A stretch of DNA of 64,000 nt from Epiperipatus broadwayi (GCA_028023455.1 JAQFVV010013345.1:62001-126000); one strand, 5' to 3'. Shown: positions 36,910-48,477, counted from the stretch's first letter. Numbers and translations: made by a program. The notes: generated from the sequence alone by a model not told the origin.

Positions 36910-39900
36910 AAGATAGCTATGGGGCAATTAAAATATTTTAACATAGTACTAGAGTCTCAAAAATCGGTAGAGAGACATCTGCATCACACTGGAATCTCAA
37001 AACAAGTCATGGCCAGGATAGAATAGTATGCCAGAGTCTTCTTGCCACATTTGGTATAGACATGTGAAAAGCAAATGTTGATGGTACTCAAACTCTATTA
37101 AGCTTCTATAATTTAATAAATTTCAGTCATGCAAGTAAATCTAGTACACATGTATAGGCTATAAACCACAGAAAAGCCTGCCTTATTTCTATGTGAATTC
37201 AAACTTGATTAAGTGGAACTAGTAGCTGCCTTTTTGCATTCTCCCCAATATAATTTAATTTGAATACACTATTTATAGTATACAAAGGAATCTAAAAATA
37301 GGATATTTAAGTAAGTAATTTTCCATCTTGCTTAATAATTTAATTACATTGTCCTGTTTTCAATATACATTCATTAAAATAAATTGATTTTTTTTTCCTT
37401 AATCTTTTAATTTAAAAAAAATATTTGCATTCAATAAACCTTATTTATAAATATTTGATTTTAAATAAATTAACAATAAAATGTTAAAATTGTTATTTAA
37501 TCATTATTTTATTATTCCAGGCTACATATTTTAAATAACTAAATACAATACATTTTGTCTATGCTCATTTTTCTTTTCTTTGTTTTTTCAAATTTCAATT
37601 ACTTATGTGCAGACACTACTATTTATGTGCCATGAAATGAATTTTGTCTATATATATATATTACTATTTCAGACTTATTTAGGAATTAATAATTAAAAAA
37701 ATAATGAAATAAATGAATTCATTAAAAAAAATTAAGACAATATGCAACCAAATGTTTACATTACTATATATATATATTATGTAACCAATTCTGTTCGTGC
37801 ATGTAATATTGATATTCTACCATTAATGATTATGCTTCTACTGCAGAGTGAATTATCTCTAACAACCAGATGTTTATGGCACTCTGCATCAAAAATATAT
37901 TTGGCTATTTATTATAGATGGAAATTTTAAAAATTATTACAAATGGTATATAAATATTAAATCATTTGAAGAACAAAAATGCTTATAGCAACTATAAAAC
38001 ATTTATTAGAAAATCTACAAAAGAAGTAATCAATATCAATTATTTGCCATAGGCATTTCCCTGGCTTCATCTACTTTAGTAATCTCCAAATTGGAGTCCA
38101 TAATACTTGCTGGGTATGTGTACATATTATAATGTGCAATTTAAATGATTTAGAAATTTCTAATTTTTTATAAAATAGAAAACTATACTTAAAATGATAA
38201 TTTAATTAAAAAACTATACTTAGAAACTATAATTATATTCAGTATTGCTTTTAAAATAGTTTCATTGAATAGGACACTAACGATAATTAGTTTCAGATAA
38301 AGATATGAATTAATTGGGATATAAATAATTTTTGAAAATACAAGATAATGCAATAAATGAGACAATAAGTGGGAAAGTATAAAAAAATTGTTAATCTACA
38401 TTTAGGGATTCTGGATTAAATGATTGGAGAAGTATATAGCCTAGCAGATCTTTCCAGAGAATTTCACCATTTTAGGGTAGGAAAGTGAATCTAAAGACTT
38501 TTGCAGACCAAACAAGCCTTATTATTATTTTTATAAGCCTTAGGGTTCACTAGTAACATATTATAAACGTACTGTTTATATTGACATATAAATATCTTCT
38601 ATGTTTTAAGGTACATATAAATGTGATAAATTATTGTAGAAAATATTTGACTTTAGATTAGACAGACATAGTTATATTATTAATAATGGTGATATCTTTT
38701 ATAAAATACAATACAGATTTATAAATTTATTTTATAATGAGTCTTTAAATTAAACAAATATAAATTTAGATTTTTTTATTCAAATTTGATTGCACACATC
38801 TTTTTTTAAATTCTATTTTGTGTTTAGCAATTTGAGTTTAAAAGTCCATTGATCTCTTAAACTGACCATACATACAATAAATAAATAACTGAACAATGTA
38901 GTCATAAGTCTCTATAATCTCTATTTCTTTAATTTTTGTTTGAAGAAAATGAAATATTCTCTAATGATGATATAATCTTTCTTATAGACATATGTTGCCT
39001 ATATCTATAGATATGTACATTTTAATTTTTAAATGATTTTATTGATTTTGGAAAATCTGTTTGCTTATTTATTAACCTTTGATTTTTTTTTCAAGTTAGG
39101 ATGAAATTTTAAAATCAAGGTTTAATGTATTTAAATTCAATAGAATTGCTTGAAAATTGATATATAACTAAGTTTTATCACCCTAATCCATTTGAAACTT
39201 ATCTTTTCAGTATGTCAACTAGTTTGATAGATATGGAACAGAGGATGGGAAAAATATAATAAATATTCTAGAATTTCACATATTGCAATTAACAATTATT
39301 CTTAAAACTTTCATTTGTTTTAAATAACATCATGAGAGTACAGTTTAATTATCTTTCTTTCAATTTAATAACATTTTTAACCCATTTTAAACTCTTACAT
39401 AATTATATATGTATAATAAATCAGTAACTAAGTTTTTTATTTAAATGAGTTTCTATTTTATTTTAAAAAAATTGTTTTAAAAAAAGTAAACTGCATTACT
39501 TAAAACAATCTTGAAAAATTTAAAAAGATTATGAATTTTTTTCTATCAATTTAAGTAGTAAACTTAGTTACTAATACATACTAAATATAATATTGAAGTG
39601 ATCAGTGTGTATGCACACACAGAGCTTCATGTTAGTTGTTTAAAAATAGTATATATATAGATTTTATAGATCAAATATCTAATTTTTATTTTTTTTGTTA
39701 AAAAAATAATATACAGATGCATGTGTGTGTGTTATTGAATGAGAGGGCATATATGTATATCTTGTTTTATTCAAATACATTTTTTTGTTATATATTTGGA
39801 AAATAAAAATATATTTTCTTTGTCTATATATTTTTTCTACAAGACAAAGAAAAATGGAAAATATAAGTTTCTTTCTTTGGAAATAACATTTTTTATGAGT

Positions 39901-40387
39901 TTATTTTTTTGAAACATTTAGGAAAGATATAGTTGCATGGAAATGCTAATTATCTCTCATCTTTAGAGGAAGTAAAATTTTCGTACCTTAATTTAATCTT
40001 AATAGGATTTTGCTAACTAGTTTAAATTAAAAAGATCAGTCAACCAGTCTATTTTTATTTCTAACAAAGGAAGTTATGATATAGGTGTTGAGAAAAAAAT
40101 ATTAGATTAAACAAAGACTGTACTGATTTTTGGTTGTGCTGAGAAACATTTTGTTTAAAGTTACAGGCATATAAATATTGGGTTGGTTTTCTAGATAGAG
40201 TCAAAGAGTAAAAATAAAGTTGGTGGCAGTAAAAGAGTTTAAAAACAAAAGAGTTTTTAAAAAACAGAGAGTTGTTGGCAGTCAAAAGTAAAAAGTCAAA
40301 AAAAGAGTAAAAAAGTTTTAAGAGTGAAAGACTCTCTTAATAGACATTGAATGTAAGCTGATGAAAGATAATCACCATGACCTTTAC
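36910..40387. other. AT-rich DNA, nothing recognised
   Basis: No conserved ORF. Short (TA)n tracts lie near 37648 and 37763. The stretch 40190-40330 is rich in repeated AGAGT/AAAAGT words of low complexity. Confidence 0.5.
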
Positions 40388-40531
40388 CTTTTCCCTCAAG
40401 GGAAATCTCCAGAAAAATGCATCTGTGGAAAGGAAAGAAATCCAATTAGTTCCATGTTGCTGCCACTGAGAAAATGGAGAACCAACTTTGAATCCAGCCT
40501 GTACTATGTCCAGTAAAGCCAAGGGTGTGTC
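40388..40531 (-). CDS. Candidate internal coding exon, product unknown
   Basis: On the minus strand a pyrimidine-rich run ends in TTTTTATTTCAG directly before 40531, and GTAAAGG follows directly after 40388, so both splice sites fit consensus. The 144 nt between them are exactly 48 codons with one frame open throughout, containing DTPLALLDIVQAGFKVG, WQQHGTNWISFL and FFWRFPLREK. The segment is clearly richer in G/C than the DNA on both sides. I do not recognise the protein. If real, the window is partly an intron of a minus-strand gene with other exons elsewhere. It could also be a chance frame, or a fragment of an unrecognised element. Confidence 0.4.
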
Positions 40532-41500
40532 CTGAAATAAAAAGATGAACCAGTAAGAAGGTAGTTGCCTTATCAAAGTGACATCATTCCAAGTATGAAC
40601 TTTCAATCTTTAAAAAAAATATTTATATATTAAAAATGCCTTCTATAAAACTCTAGAATATTGAATTTCCTCAGATTTATAAATGATCAATAAAAGACTT
40701 TATCTTAAAAAAAAGATGTGTTTCAAAAGGACAGTGATATATATGAGTGTTTTAATTTTTTTATTATTATTTTTAACAAGTCAATCTGTGTTATAAATAG
40801 ATTTCTACTTATTAATGGTAGAGAAAAAAGTGTAATGTCTAATTCTAAAAATGGAACAAAAGATTACTATGAAGTTTATAAATACTGCTTTTATTATTTA
40901 TTTTGAGATATGCCAGTATGTTCTCTTTAATTATAAAATATACACCACTTTATTGATTAGTGTTAATTATGCCAAATTCATCCAGTATTGAATGATTATA
41001 TTTTACTATTAAATCAATTCTATGCATAAATTTGTTGATCTCAAATCTTAAATGGGAGAATGGTAATTATTTCATAATTGTAAAGTAACAAACAGTCGAA
41101 CTTAAATTTCTTAAATCGTTTGTCTAATTCTGGCTGGGTAAAATGTCATTTTTTAAAAAAAAAAAGAAAGAGAGAGAGAAAAAAAAATCAAATATCTGCA
41201 TTGAAATCCACCCTCTACTTGTATATATAATTACAGTACCTTGTCAAAGAAAATTAAGAATATAAATGAGTGTTAAAATTATTATTTATTTTATTTAGAT
41301 TTGATTAAGATTCTTTATGACAATTGAAATGAAATAATATATATATATGCATTTATTTGTGTTAAAAAAATTAATAATAATGATAGTGCTTCTTTTTCTT
41401 AAATGTAAAATGTGCAATATTACTTACTACAAAAGTATGTGTTCATCTCACTATATATGTATATTTAGTGACGTATACATTTGGGGAAAAAGTACTATCT
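40532..41500. other. AT-rich DNA, nothing recognised
   Basis: Contains a purine run (about 41155-41190, A and AG repeats) and a short (TA)n near 41337. No coding or RNA feature was seen. Confidence 0.5.
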
Positions 41501-41885
41501 CAACAGTAGTGTTTTTGCCTCTTTAGCATTGCAAGCTGCCAGACGGGTCCTGGAGATGGCCATGTTTTTGAGCCAATAAATGGGTACTCTATAATGATAG
41601 GGATTCAAAGCCCACCCTCCATTATTTCCTACACATGCCACCCTGATTGAGAATGTGTTTTCATAGGAACTTCTCTATATATATTATTGCTCGACAATGG
41701 AGATTGTCCATCTGCCAGTGCCAATAATAATATAGCCAGCACAGGATTCAAACCCAGATGCCACATATCTTCTGTAATTAGATTTATTGATCATGCCTGT
41801 TGGTAATGCTGTGTGGGATAGATAAACCATATTTACCATATAACTTTTGATAATAAAGGGAGCTAGAATTATACTTTGGTCCATA
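41500..41885 (-). repeat. SINE-like repeat with B-box-like motifs
   Basis: This block is richer in G/C than its flanks. On the minus strand it has GGGTTTGAATCCTGTGCTGG (about 41756-41737) and GGGCTTTGAATCCCTA (about 41620-41605), both close to the RNA polymerase III B box (GGTTCGANNCC). No clear A box was found. It may be two decayed tRNA-like units. Confidence 0.35.
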
Positions 41886-42189
41886 ACTCCTGCTGGGAAT
41901 ACTAAAAGTAAATATAATAATAAAAAATATACTTAGCTTTCCCTATGTATGTGAACACAGACATAAATTTATTATATATATATTTCTGGCCTCTTCCTTA
42001 ATTTAACCAGGTATTGTGTTTACTCTTGACAATTGGCATATTAATTTTATAATGGCATATTTCTTGATCAAATATTATCATTATCAACATAAAAATTTGT
42101 TTTATGCTTATACACAGTATAATACTGATATTTACTATGTGTTGTAATTAATGTTTCTGGTTAATTTGTAATACCCATACAGTATCATA

Positions 42190-42725
42190 CTAATTCATAA
42201 TTGTTGTTGTCATGAATGCCAGTATGACTTCATTGTAACACACACACTCACACCTAACACTAATGTTTAAATACTATTGAAATTATTATTTCTGGTCCAT
42301 AACTTCTGTTGTCATTATTGATAGTATGACTTTATTCTAATGCTTACACACATCTAGTATTGATGTTTATTATTGTAATTGTTATTTTTAGTTCATAATC
42401 TTGGTTGTCATTATTGACAAGTGACTTTTTTGTAAAAATCATACATTTATCCTAGAGATATCTAAATACCGTAACTTTATAAATAACTGATAGTTGAATA
42501 TTGTACTTCTTTGTAAAAAATCATACATTTATCCTAGTGATATCTAAATACTATACCATTATCAATAACTGATAGTTAAATATTGTAATTGTTATTTTTA
42601 GTCCATAACCTTTGTTGTCATTATTGACAGGTGACGCCTTTGTAAAAAATCATACATTTATCCTAGTGATATCTAAATACTGTACCACTATCAATAACTG
42701 AGAGTTAAATATTGTAATTATTATT
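42190..42725 (+). repeat. Compound tandem repeat
   Basis: A unit containing TGTAAAAAATCATACATTTA, then TCCTAGTGATATCTAAATAC and TATCAATAACTGATAGTTAA, occurs three times (from about 42430, 42510 and 42640). A second unit, with CCATAACTTCTGTTGTCATT and ATTGA, is interspersed (about 42298, 42395 and 42604, with a weaker copy near 42200). The two units form a higher-order array. Confidence 0.8.
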
Positions 42726-42984
42726 TTTTGTTTAAATGTAATGCCCATACATGGATCATAATAAGATCCAAACATTGTTATTATTATTTCTATCTTCTAA
42801 TGAATTGTGTTAACAAATCATATATATCTATACAGTTGTCATGTCATTTCCTGGTTCATCATATCCACCCAACTATGTATATTCAAAACCTATGAAATAT
42901 TTGAAATAGTATTCTGAGCTGTATCAAAGTATTTGATGAGTATCTTAGATTAATTTAATAATTCTAGTGCATGACAGGCTAAGT

Positions 42985-43215
42985 TTGAATTGATAGAGTC
43001 CTTGTTTTACCCTTTTCCACCAGGACTGAAAAAAACAATGACCATTAGTAGCATCAGGAGTGTTGGTTGGATAATGGAGATTTTGGAGCACTGGCAAATA
43101 GGTTAAAGCTTAGTACTGTTTCACGACTACAATATCCCCAACATGCTGGGTTTGAAGTACTTTTGCTAGGTTTCTGAATCTTGTTGGCTGATCACAAGAT
43201 TCTGACTGTTACAAT
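42985..43215 (+). repeat. Third copy of the SINE-like family of 2785-3225
   Basis: Shares with the tandem units TTGTTTTACCCTTTTCCACC (compare TTGTTTCACCCTTTGCTACT), GGAGTGTTGGTTGG and a terminal GTTACAATATATGCA. It carries TGGGTTTGAAGTAC where a B box would be expected. Divergence is considerable. Confidence 0.45.
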
Positions 43216-43321
43216 ATATGCACTAACAGTATAAAATAGAAATTCATATAACATTAAGAGTATATATATATATATATGTAATAATATTATGATTCGATGT
43301 CTGTATTTTAAAGCAATATAC

Positions 43322-43700
43322 GTAATTATATAACTGAATATTTGTAAATACAGTAACTAAATAATTAAAAAATTTTATCCACTTAGGAGCGCTTTCGATT
43401 ATCCCAGTAATCTGTGTCAACTAAAGCTTTGAAATGCTAATTTTCCCACAATTCTGTGATCTTAATGTTTGCTGCTTGCCTGCTAATTAAGTCATGTTTA
43501 TATTTGTATATTAGCATAGCTTCCTTTATTTTTCTTTTATTGTTATTTTTTTCAATTTGCAATATTTTTACACTGTTAAAATTGAAGTCAAAACCATAAA
43601 TACATGATTTATTATGGTCGTAAAAAACAGATGCTGAAATATTATTATCTACTATGCAATTTTGTTTTGATTTCTGAACACGTTTTAATAATAGCAAGTA
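43322..43700 (-). repeat. Inverted copy of the Penelope 3' end (left arm)
   Basis: It reads as the end of the GIY-YIG domain on the minus strand, with KSKQNCIVDNNISASVFYDH, FDFNFNSVKILQIEKNNNKR and a stop near 43437. The same protein block lies in plus orientation at 44931-45168. The arm also includes the 3' UTR with the CGAAAGCGCT box (43388-43397, minus strand). Confidence 0.9.
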
Positions 43701-43760
43701 AATATAGAAAATTTATGTATTCAATTTATTAATAACATTTTAAAAAAAGCCAAAAGTAAA

Positions 43761-44640
43761 GTGATTGATAATAGTACTTATTATAAAATTTATCCTTCTG
43801 CTACAATATGTCCTAAGATTTTTTCAAATATAAAACTGCATAAAGAAAATGAATCATTGTGTTTAATGATTGATTTTGGAGGGGCATTTTATTATGAAAC
43901 TTGTTGTTTAATTGAGAAAATGCTACAAGAAATTCTTGGTTTTGGTAAATATACAATATGTTCTTCATTTGATTTTGTTAATAAAATCCATAATATTCAG
44001 ATCGATGTTAATGATGTTATGTGTACTCTAGATGTTAGTGAAATGTATGGATCAATTGATCGATTGGCATCTATCAAAATTATTTCCAACACATTAAGTT
44101 TAAAAAAATGTTAACATGAAAATAATAAAGTTTATAAGTGAAACATTAAATTTTATTGATAAAAATATTTATGCAGTTTTTAATAAGGATTTTTATAAAA
44201 TGTGTAATAGATGGCCCATGGGTTTACCTACTGTTGCTCATATATGTAATTTTATAATTTCTACATATGAAGAAAATATTTTGAAAAAGGAATATTATCA
44301 AAAAAATATTACTGCATATTATCGATATATTGATGATGTTTTTGTATGTGGTAAACCAAATACAATTAATGAGTTGTTTAAGGAACTAAATGGTTTGAAA
44401 GGCCTAAGATGGATAAAAACAGATAAAGATTTAATATGCATTCAGTTTCTTGATCTTAAAATAACTAGAAATCAATGTATGCTTGATTACTGTATGACCA
44501 TTAAGCCAATAGTAAAAAGAGGTTATATTCCATATGAATCAAAAGTGCCAATGTCACACAAAATGGCAGGTTTGAAGTTCTTCTTATTTAGAAATAATAG
44601 TCTTTGCAAATATTCATCAGATAAAGGCAAAAATATTTAA
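43761..44640 (+). pseudogene. Penelope-type reverse transcriptase
   Basis: Two in-line ORFs are separated by one stop near 44112. The first has TICPKIFSNIKLHKENESLC, MIDFGGAFYYE and MCTLDVSEMYGSID, with the first catalytic Asp. The second has MGLPTVAHICNFIIS and YYRYIDDVFVCGKP with an intact YIDD box, then LDLKITRNQCMLDYCMTIKP and GYIPYESKVPMSHKMAG, as in the Penelope thumb. The N-terminal part of the usual protein is missing, and the ORF stops before the linker. The reverse transcriptase copies the element RNA at the target. Better preserved than the other elements here. Confidence 0.88.
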
Positions 44641-44849
44641 ATATATTCGAATGAATTGTTAAATACAGTTATAATCACATATATAAGTTATAATCACATA
44701 TATAATATTTTTCAAATTATCAAGTAAAGTTTATAAGGAAAATTTATAAAGATATATGTGATATTGCATTTTAGACACCTTCTACATTAAACAAATTAAT
44801 AAATAACTCCAAAGATAAAACCTTTTATAAATAAAAATTGTGACATTTA

Positions 44850-45170
44850 TAAATGGATATGTAGGTATGGCAGTGGATATATAGGTGAATCTAGATGTAC
44901 GTTGGAAAAAAAACTAAAGAACACTTGCTATTATTAAAACATGTTCAGAAATCGAAACAAAATTGCATAGTAGAAAATAACATTTCAGCATCTGTTTTTT
45001 ACGACCATACTAAATCATGTATTTATGGTTTTGACTTCAATTTTAACAGTGTAAAAATATTGCAAATTGAAAAAAATAACAATAAAAGAAAAATAAAGGA
45101 AGCTATGCTAATATACAAATATAAACATGACTTAATTAACAGGCAAGCAGCAAACATTAAGATCACATAA
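44850..45170 (+). pseudogene. GIY-YIG endonuclease of the Penelope-like element
   Basis: The frame reads KWICRYGSGYIGESRCTLEK, with the YIG half of the GIY-YIG motif and the conserved Arg of the active site, then KLKEHLLLLKHVQKSKQNC, FDFNFNSVKILQIEKNNNKR and KIKEAMLIYKYKHDLINRQA. It would nick target DNA. The start is lost: 44640-44850 is frameshifted, with only fragments such as STLNKLINNSKDKTFYK between the RT and this domain. Confidence 0.85.
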
Positions 45171-45199
45171 TTGTGAGAAAGTTAGCATTTCAAAGATTT

Positions 45200-45240
45200 A
45201 GTTGACACTGATTACTGGGATAATCGAAAGCGCTCCTAAG
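45200..45240 (+). ncRNA. Hammerhead-like motif in the Penelope 3' UTR, decayed
   Basis: CTGATTACTGGGATAATCGA continues as AAGCGCT. The order CUGA-U-x-A, short hairpin, CGAAA resembles the hammerhead ribozyme core present in many Penelope-like elements (CUGAUGA ... GAAA). Here the conserved GA after CUGAU reads TA, and the hairpin GATTA-CTGGGA-TAATC overlaps the core, so activity is doubtful. The same box is in the inverted arm at 43387-43412. Confidence 0.35.
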
Positions 45241-45591
45241 TGGATAAAAAATTTTAATTATTTAGTTACTGTATTTACAAATATTCAGTTATATAATTAC
45301 ACACACACATTATTGCAGAAATATCTAATTATTTACCTATACTATATGTGTGATATTGATTTAAAGTAAAATTATATGTATTAAGTGTTCATTTACAATA
45401 TATACACATGTATTATTATATACACATACTAAATATGATACATACATAAGGGATATACATTTTAACTTATAGCTGGAATATCAAGTGATGTGATATATAT
45501 GTGTGTGTGTCAAATATATCAACTATAAGCATCCAGTCAATTTAAAATGTGTTATAGTTTTACACTTTCATTTACTGTGCCAATACTAAAA

Positions 45592-45904
45592 ACTTAAAAA
45601 TAATAGAGGTAAAAAAATGTTTTTATATTAAATGCTTTTATTAGCTGACCACTAAAAACAAATAAAATAATTGTTTTTTCAACCACAATTGAAATTTTTA
45701 GATTTAACTTGAAATAAAAACATGGAGGTCCATCACTTCTTTTTATACAAGGGACTAACTTAATTAATTTCTGGACACTCACTTCATACTTTTATTTTAA
45801 ATTAAATCTAAAAATTTCAATTGTGGTATTTATTTTATTTGTTTTAGCACACAATCAATAAAAGCATTTAATATAAAAATATTTTTATCTCTATTATTTA
45901 AATT
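45592..45904. mobile_element. MITE, about 310 bp, with arms of 130 bp
   Basis: The left arm has TAATAGAGGTAAAAAAATG, TATTAAATGCTTTTATT and CCACAATTGAAATTTTTAGA. The right arm, in reverse complement, has TAATAGAGATAAAAATATT, TATTAAATGCTTTTATT and CCACAATTGAAATTTTTAGA. The loop is about 45 bp. It lies some 300 bp beyond the Penelope-like element. No target duplication is clear and no coding sequence is present. Confidence 0.82.
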
Positions 45905-46341
45905 GATTTGATTAAAATAGAATATTTGAACTGAATTGTAACAAATCAGAAAAGTTATCCAGTTCATTAAAACTATTCAGATTATTTCAAAAATTAAAAA
46001 TTCTGTTACTGTTCATTGTGCAATACTTCACTCCCTCTTGTATATAATTTATTTAAAATAACACTAAAACTGAATTATCATTTTATTATGATGATTTTTT
46101 TAAAATAAAATAATTTAGATTAATAGAATATCAATTATAATATTTTTCTATTCATATAAATTTTTTAGAATCCAAAAATAAAACAAATATGCAAAATAAG
46201 TACATATCAAATTTATTTTATATAAAATGAATTTTACCTTTTCCTCTTAATCACAATTCTATATATTTGGTGTTCTGTTTAAAATTATTAGAAACCTAGA
46301 TTCCCCTGATTACCAAAGTGAACATTCTCATAATTCTTCTT

Positions 46342-46463
46342 CCATTTTATCAATTTTTTTTATATGCCAAATGTGTTGACCAGGAAGCGAACCCAGGCCA
46401 GCTGCTTAGAAGGTGGCTACACTAACCACTAAGCCACCAATGCTTGACCATTTTATCAATTTT
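46342..46463 (-). mobile_element. tRNA-derived SINE with 16-bp target duplication
   Basis: A 90-bp insert (46358-46447) is bounded by perfect repeats of CCATTTTATCAATTTT (46342-46357 and 46448-46463). On the minus strand it carries an RNA polymerase III A box, TGGCTTAGTGGTTAG, and a B box, GGTTCGCTTCC, at tRNA-like spacing, and it ends in a short A-rich tail (GCATATAAAA). Long perfect duplications and the tail show LINE-driven retroposition. It could be a very short SINE or a tRNA retropseudogene. The lack of a foldable intact acceptor stem argues against a working tRNA gene. Confidence 0.85.
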
Positions 46464-48143
46464 GAGAAAGAAATGGTGCCAAAAGAAGTTTTCATGTTTA
46501 ATAATATAGAAAAAATGCATGTAAGAATTCCTGATTATATATTATGAGATTCTCAACTTTTGGAGATAATTGTTTTTAGATTGAAATATGAGATTACACT
46601 ATTACAAACAATTTGAACAAAAATAGCTCATTAGTAAAGACAGCACTTTAAAGTTTACTTCAATGCAAAACTTGTGTGATTAGATTATGTTATGTCCTGA
46701 GGATATAAATTTAATACTAATTGGGCAGTGTCAAAACTTTTTAATAAATTTAAATACAACTTTGTAGTAACAAAATAAATTTATTTAATAACAATAACAA
46801 AATCATTAGAAATCTCTATAATCTATTAATAAGTTTCTACATATGTATGCCCTTATATGCTCAGTAGATAAATATAATTTATTGTAGTGCATCATAATTG
46901 AAGAAAGTTCTTCATGTATCCATTTGGTTATAACTCAATATATCTTTATATGTGAGGAACAGAAATCAATATAAACTATATCACTATTATGCAGACAATC
47001 AGTTGCCTCTATAATATGTAAATCATATTCACATTTATTATGCTTCCTCACAGTCCATTATACTTCATTACACCTTCAGTGCACATATAACACTTCACTA
47101 GACATACATAGCACATTCATAAATCCTATATAAGAGTTTATTTATGCATAATTGTTCATTATTTTCATAATTGATATGACTGGTATATGCAGATTTTCTA
47201 GAATAGCTTAATAATAATGAGATAATTTATTCATATCTGTACATAGTAAAATAACAATCTTTATTTACATTCATACATATATATATATTACACATGTACA
47301 GACAATACAGATTACATATTTTCATTACTGTAAATTTAACTCCTCTTTGCCAATGTTATTTAAATTAAAATAACATTTCAGTCTACCCTACTTTGAATTG
47401 TTCATTTAACCAATTTTCACTATTGTAACTTTTTAACAGCTTATTGGACTAATATAGTCTTTATCTAGGTTTATTTCTCATCACCAATAAAGTTATGTCT
47501 TGCTTACAAAATAAAAATGCATTTGTATACATGTGGTATAGAGATCTCCCCATATATATTACCTTGTCTATTTAACCTATATATTTTACTTCTTTAAGAT
47601 CAGTAATGTTGAGGGAAAAGGAACCACAAGTCAGCAGCATCAGAAATTCTATCGAGGAGCATGAAATACGGGTGCAGTTATTTTCAGCCAAATCCTATTA
47701 GCTATGGAATAATAGAAAGTTTTTCCATTTGTGAGATTTTAAATGATTCATATTCATAATAGTATACTGAAACTTAATTACTCTACAAGACTAAAAGAGG
47801 TTTAAATATTTTTAAACATCCAATTTTCTTTTTGATTTAAATACAATTTCTATTTTGTCTAAAATAAATTATTTTATTTTATTTTAAGTAATTACCTTCA
47901 TTAAAGACATTATATATATATATTTACAAGGTTGTTGTTGTTTTCCAATCTTTTTTTGTTTTTGGTTACTTACAATTTTATATATTACTTTAATAAAATA
48001 TATGTCCTTATATTAAGCTATTATAATAAGTGAGTGTTAGTAATTGGGTGTTACCCTTTGTTGTTTATTAGTCTGCCTTAATTTTATCTTTGGCTGTTTG
48101 CTATTATGCCTTTGTTTAATGTATATTTTCTTTTCATAAATGA
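46464..48143. other. AT-rich DNA, nothing recognised
   Basis: Includes a (TA)n tract near 47278-47289. The stretch 47600-47710 is slightly G/C-richer. No coding or repeat match was seen. Confidence 0.5.
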
Positions 48144-48477
48144 TTTATTGCCATATTTCACATGCTGTAGGTACTGCTCTTCCCCAGATTTTAATTATTT
48201 GTTTTCTTGGTAAGTATTTTTCCCATCCTTTATCAAGTTTTTTAATAGAATTATATTTTTTATTATCGAATATTAATGAATATCTTATTTCCCATATTGT
48301 TCTAATTGTGTGGATAAATACCATAGCATTGTGTGGATCAAATCTCTAGATGTGTTTGTTAATCATAACTTTTAGTTTAATGATTGGAGTTTTGAATACT
48401 TTTATCCTTATTTGTTTAAATGCTCTACATTCTTCAACCAGGTGTGCAAATGTTTCTTCACTGTTCTTGGAGGTTGA
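48144..48477 (-). pseudogene. LINE polyprotein C-terminal fragment
   Basis: One minus-strand frame runs over 110 codons with a single internal stop. It starts SEETFAHLVEECRAFK (H-x4-C of a C-terminal zinc knuckle), continues VFKTPIIKLKVMIN, a stop, then HNAMVFIHTIRTIWEIRYSL, and ends GWEKYLPRKQIIKIWGRAVP and a stop at 48144. The zinc-knuckle context and length fit the end of a LINE ORF2. It is a different family from the fragments at 21.8 and 62 kb. Confidence 0.6.

Larger units (their letters stand above)
43322..45300 (+). mobile_element. Penelope-like element with inverted 3' end in front
   Basis: The element carries a Penelope-type reverse transcriptase (43761-44640) and a GIY-YIG endonuclease (44850-45170) on the plus strand. 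Its last 380 bp (44921-45300, end of the endonuclease plus 3' UTR) recur almost unchanged in inverted orientation at 43322-43700, directly before the RT. So the copy is bounded by 380-bp inverted repeats with a 1.2-kb loop. Penelope elements are known for partial, tandem and inverted copies created during insertion. Identity of the two arms is high by eye (a small number of substitutions). Confidence 0.88.

Noticed and set aside
46358-46447. Functional tRNA gene on the minus strand
   Set aside because: A and B boxes are present, but the segment is a retroposed insert with a tail and target duplication, and the ends do not pair as an acceptor stem.
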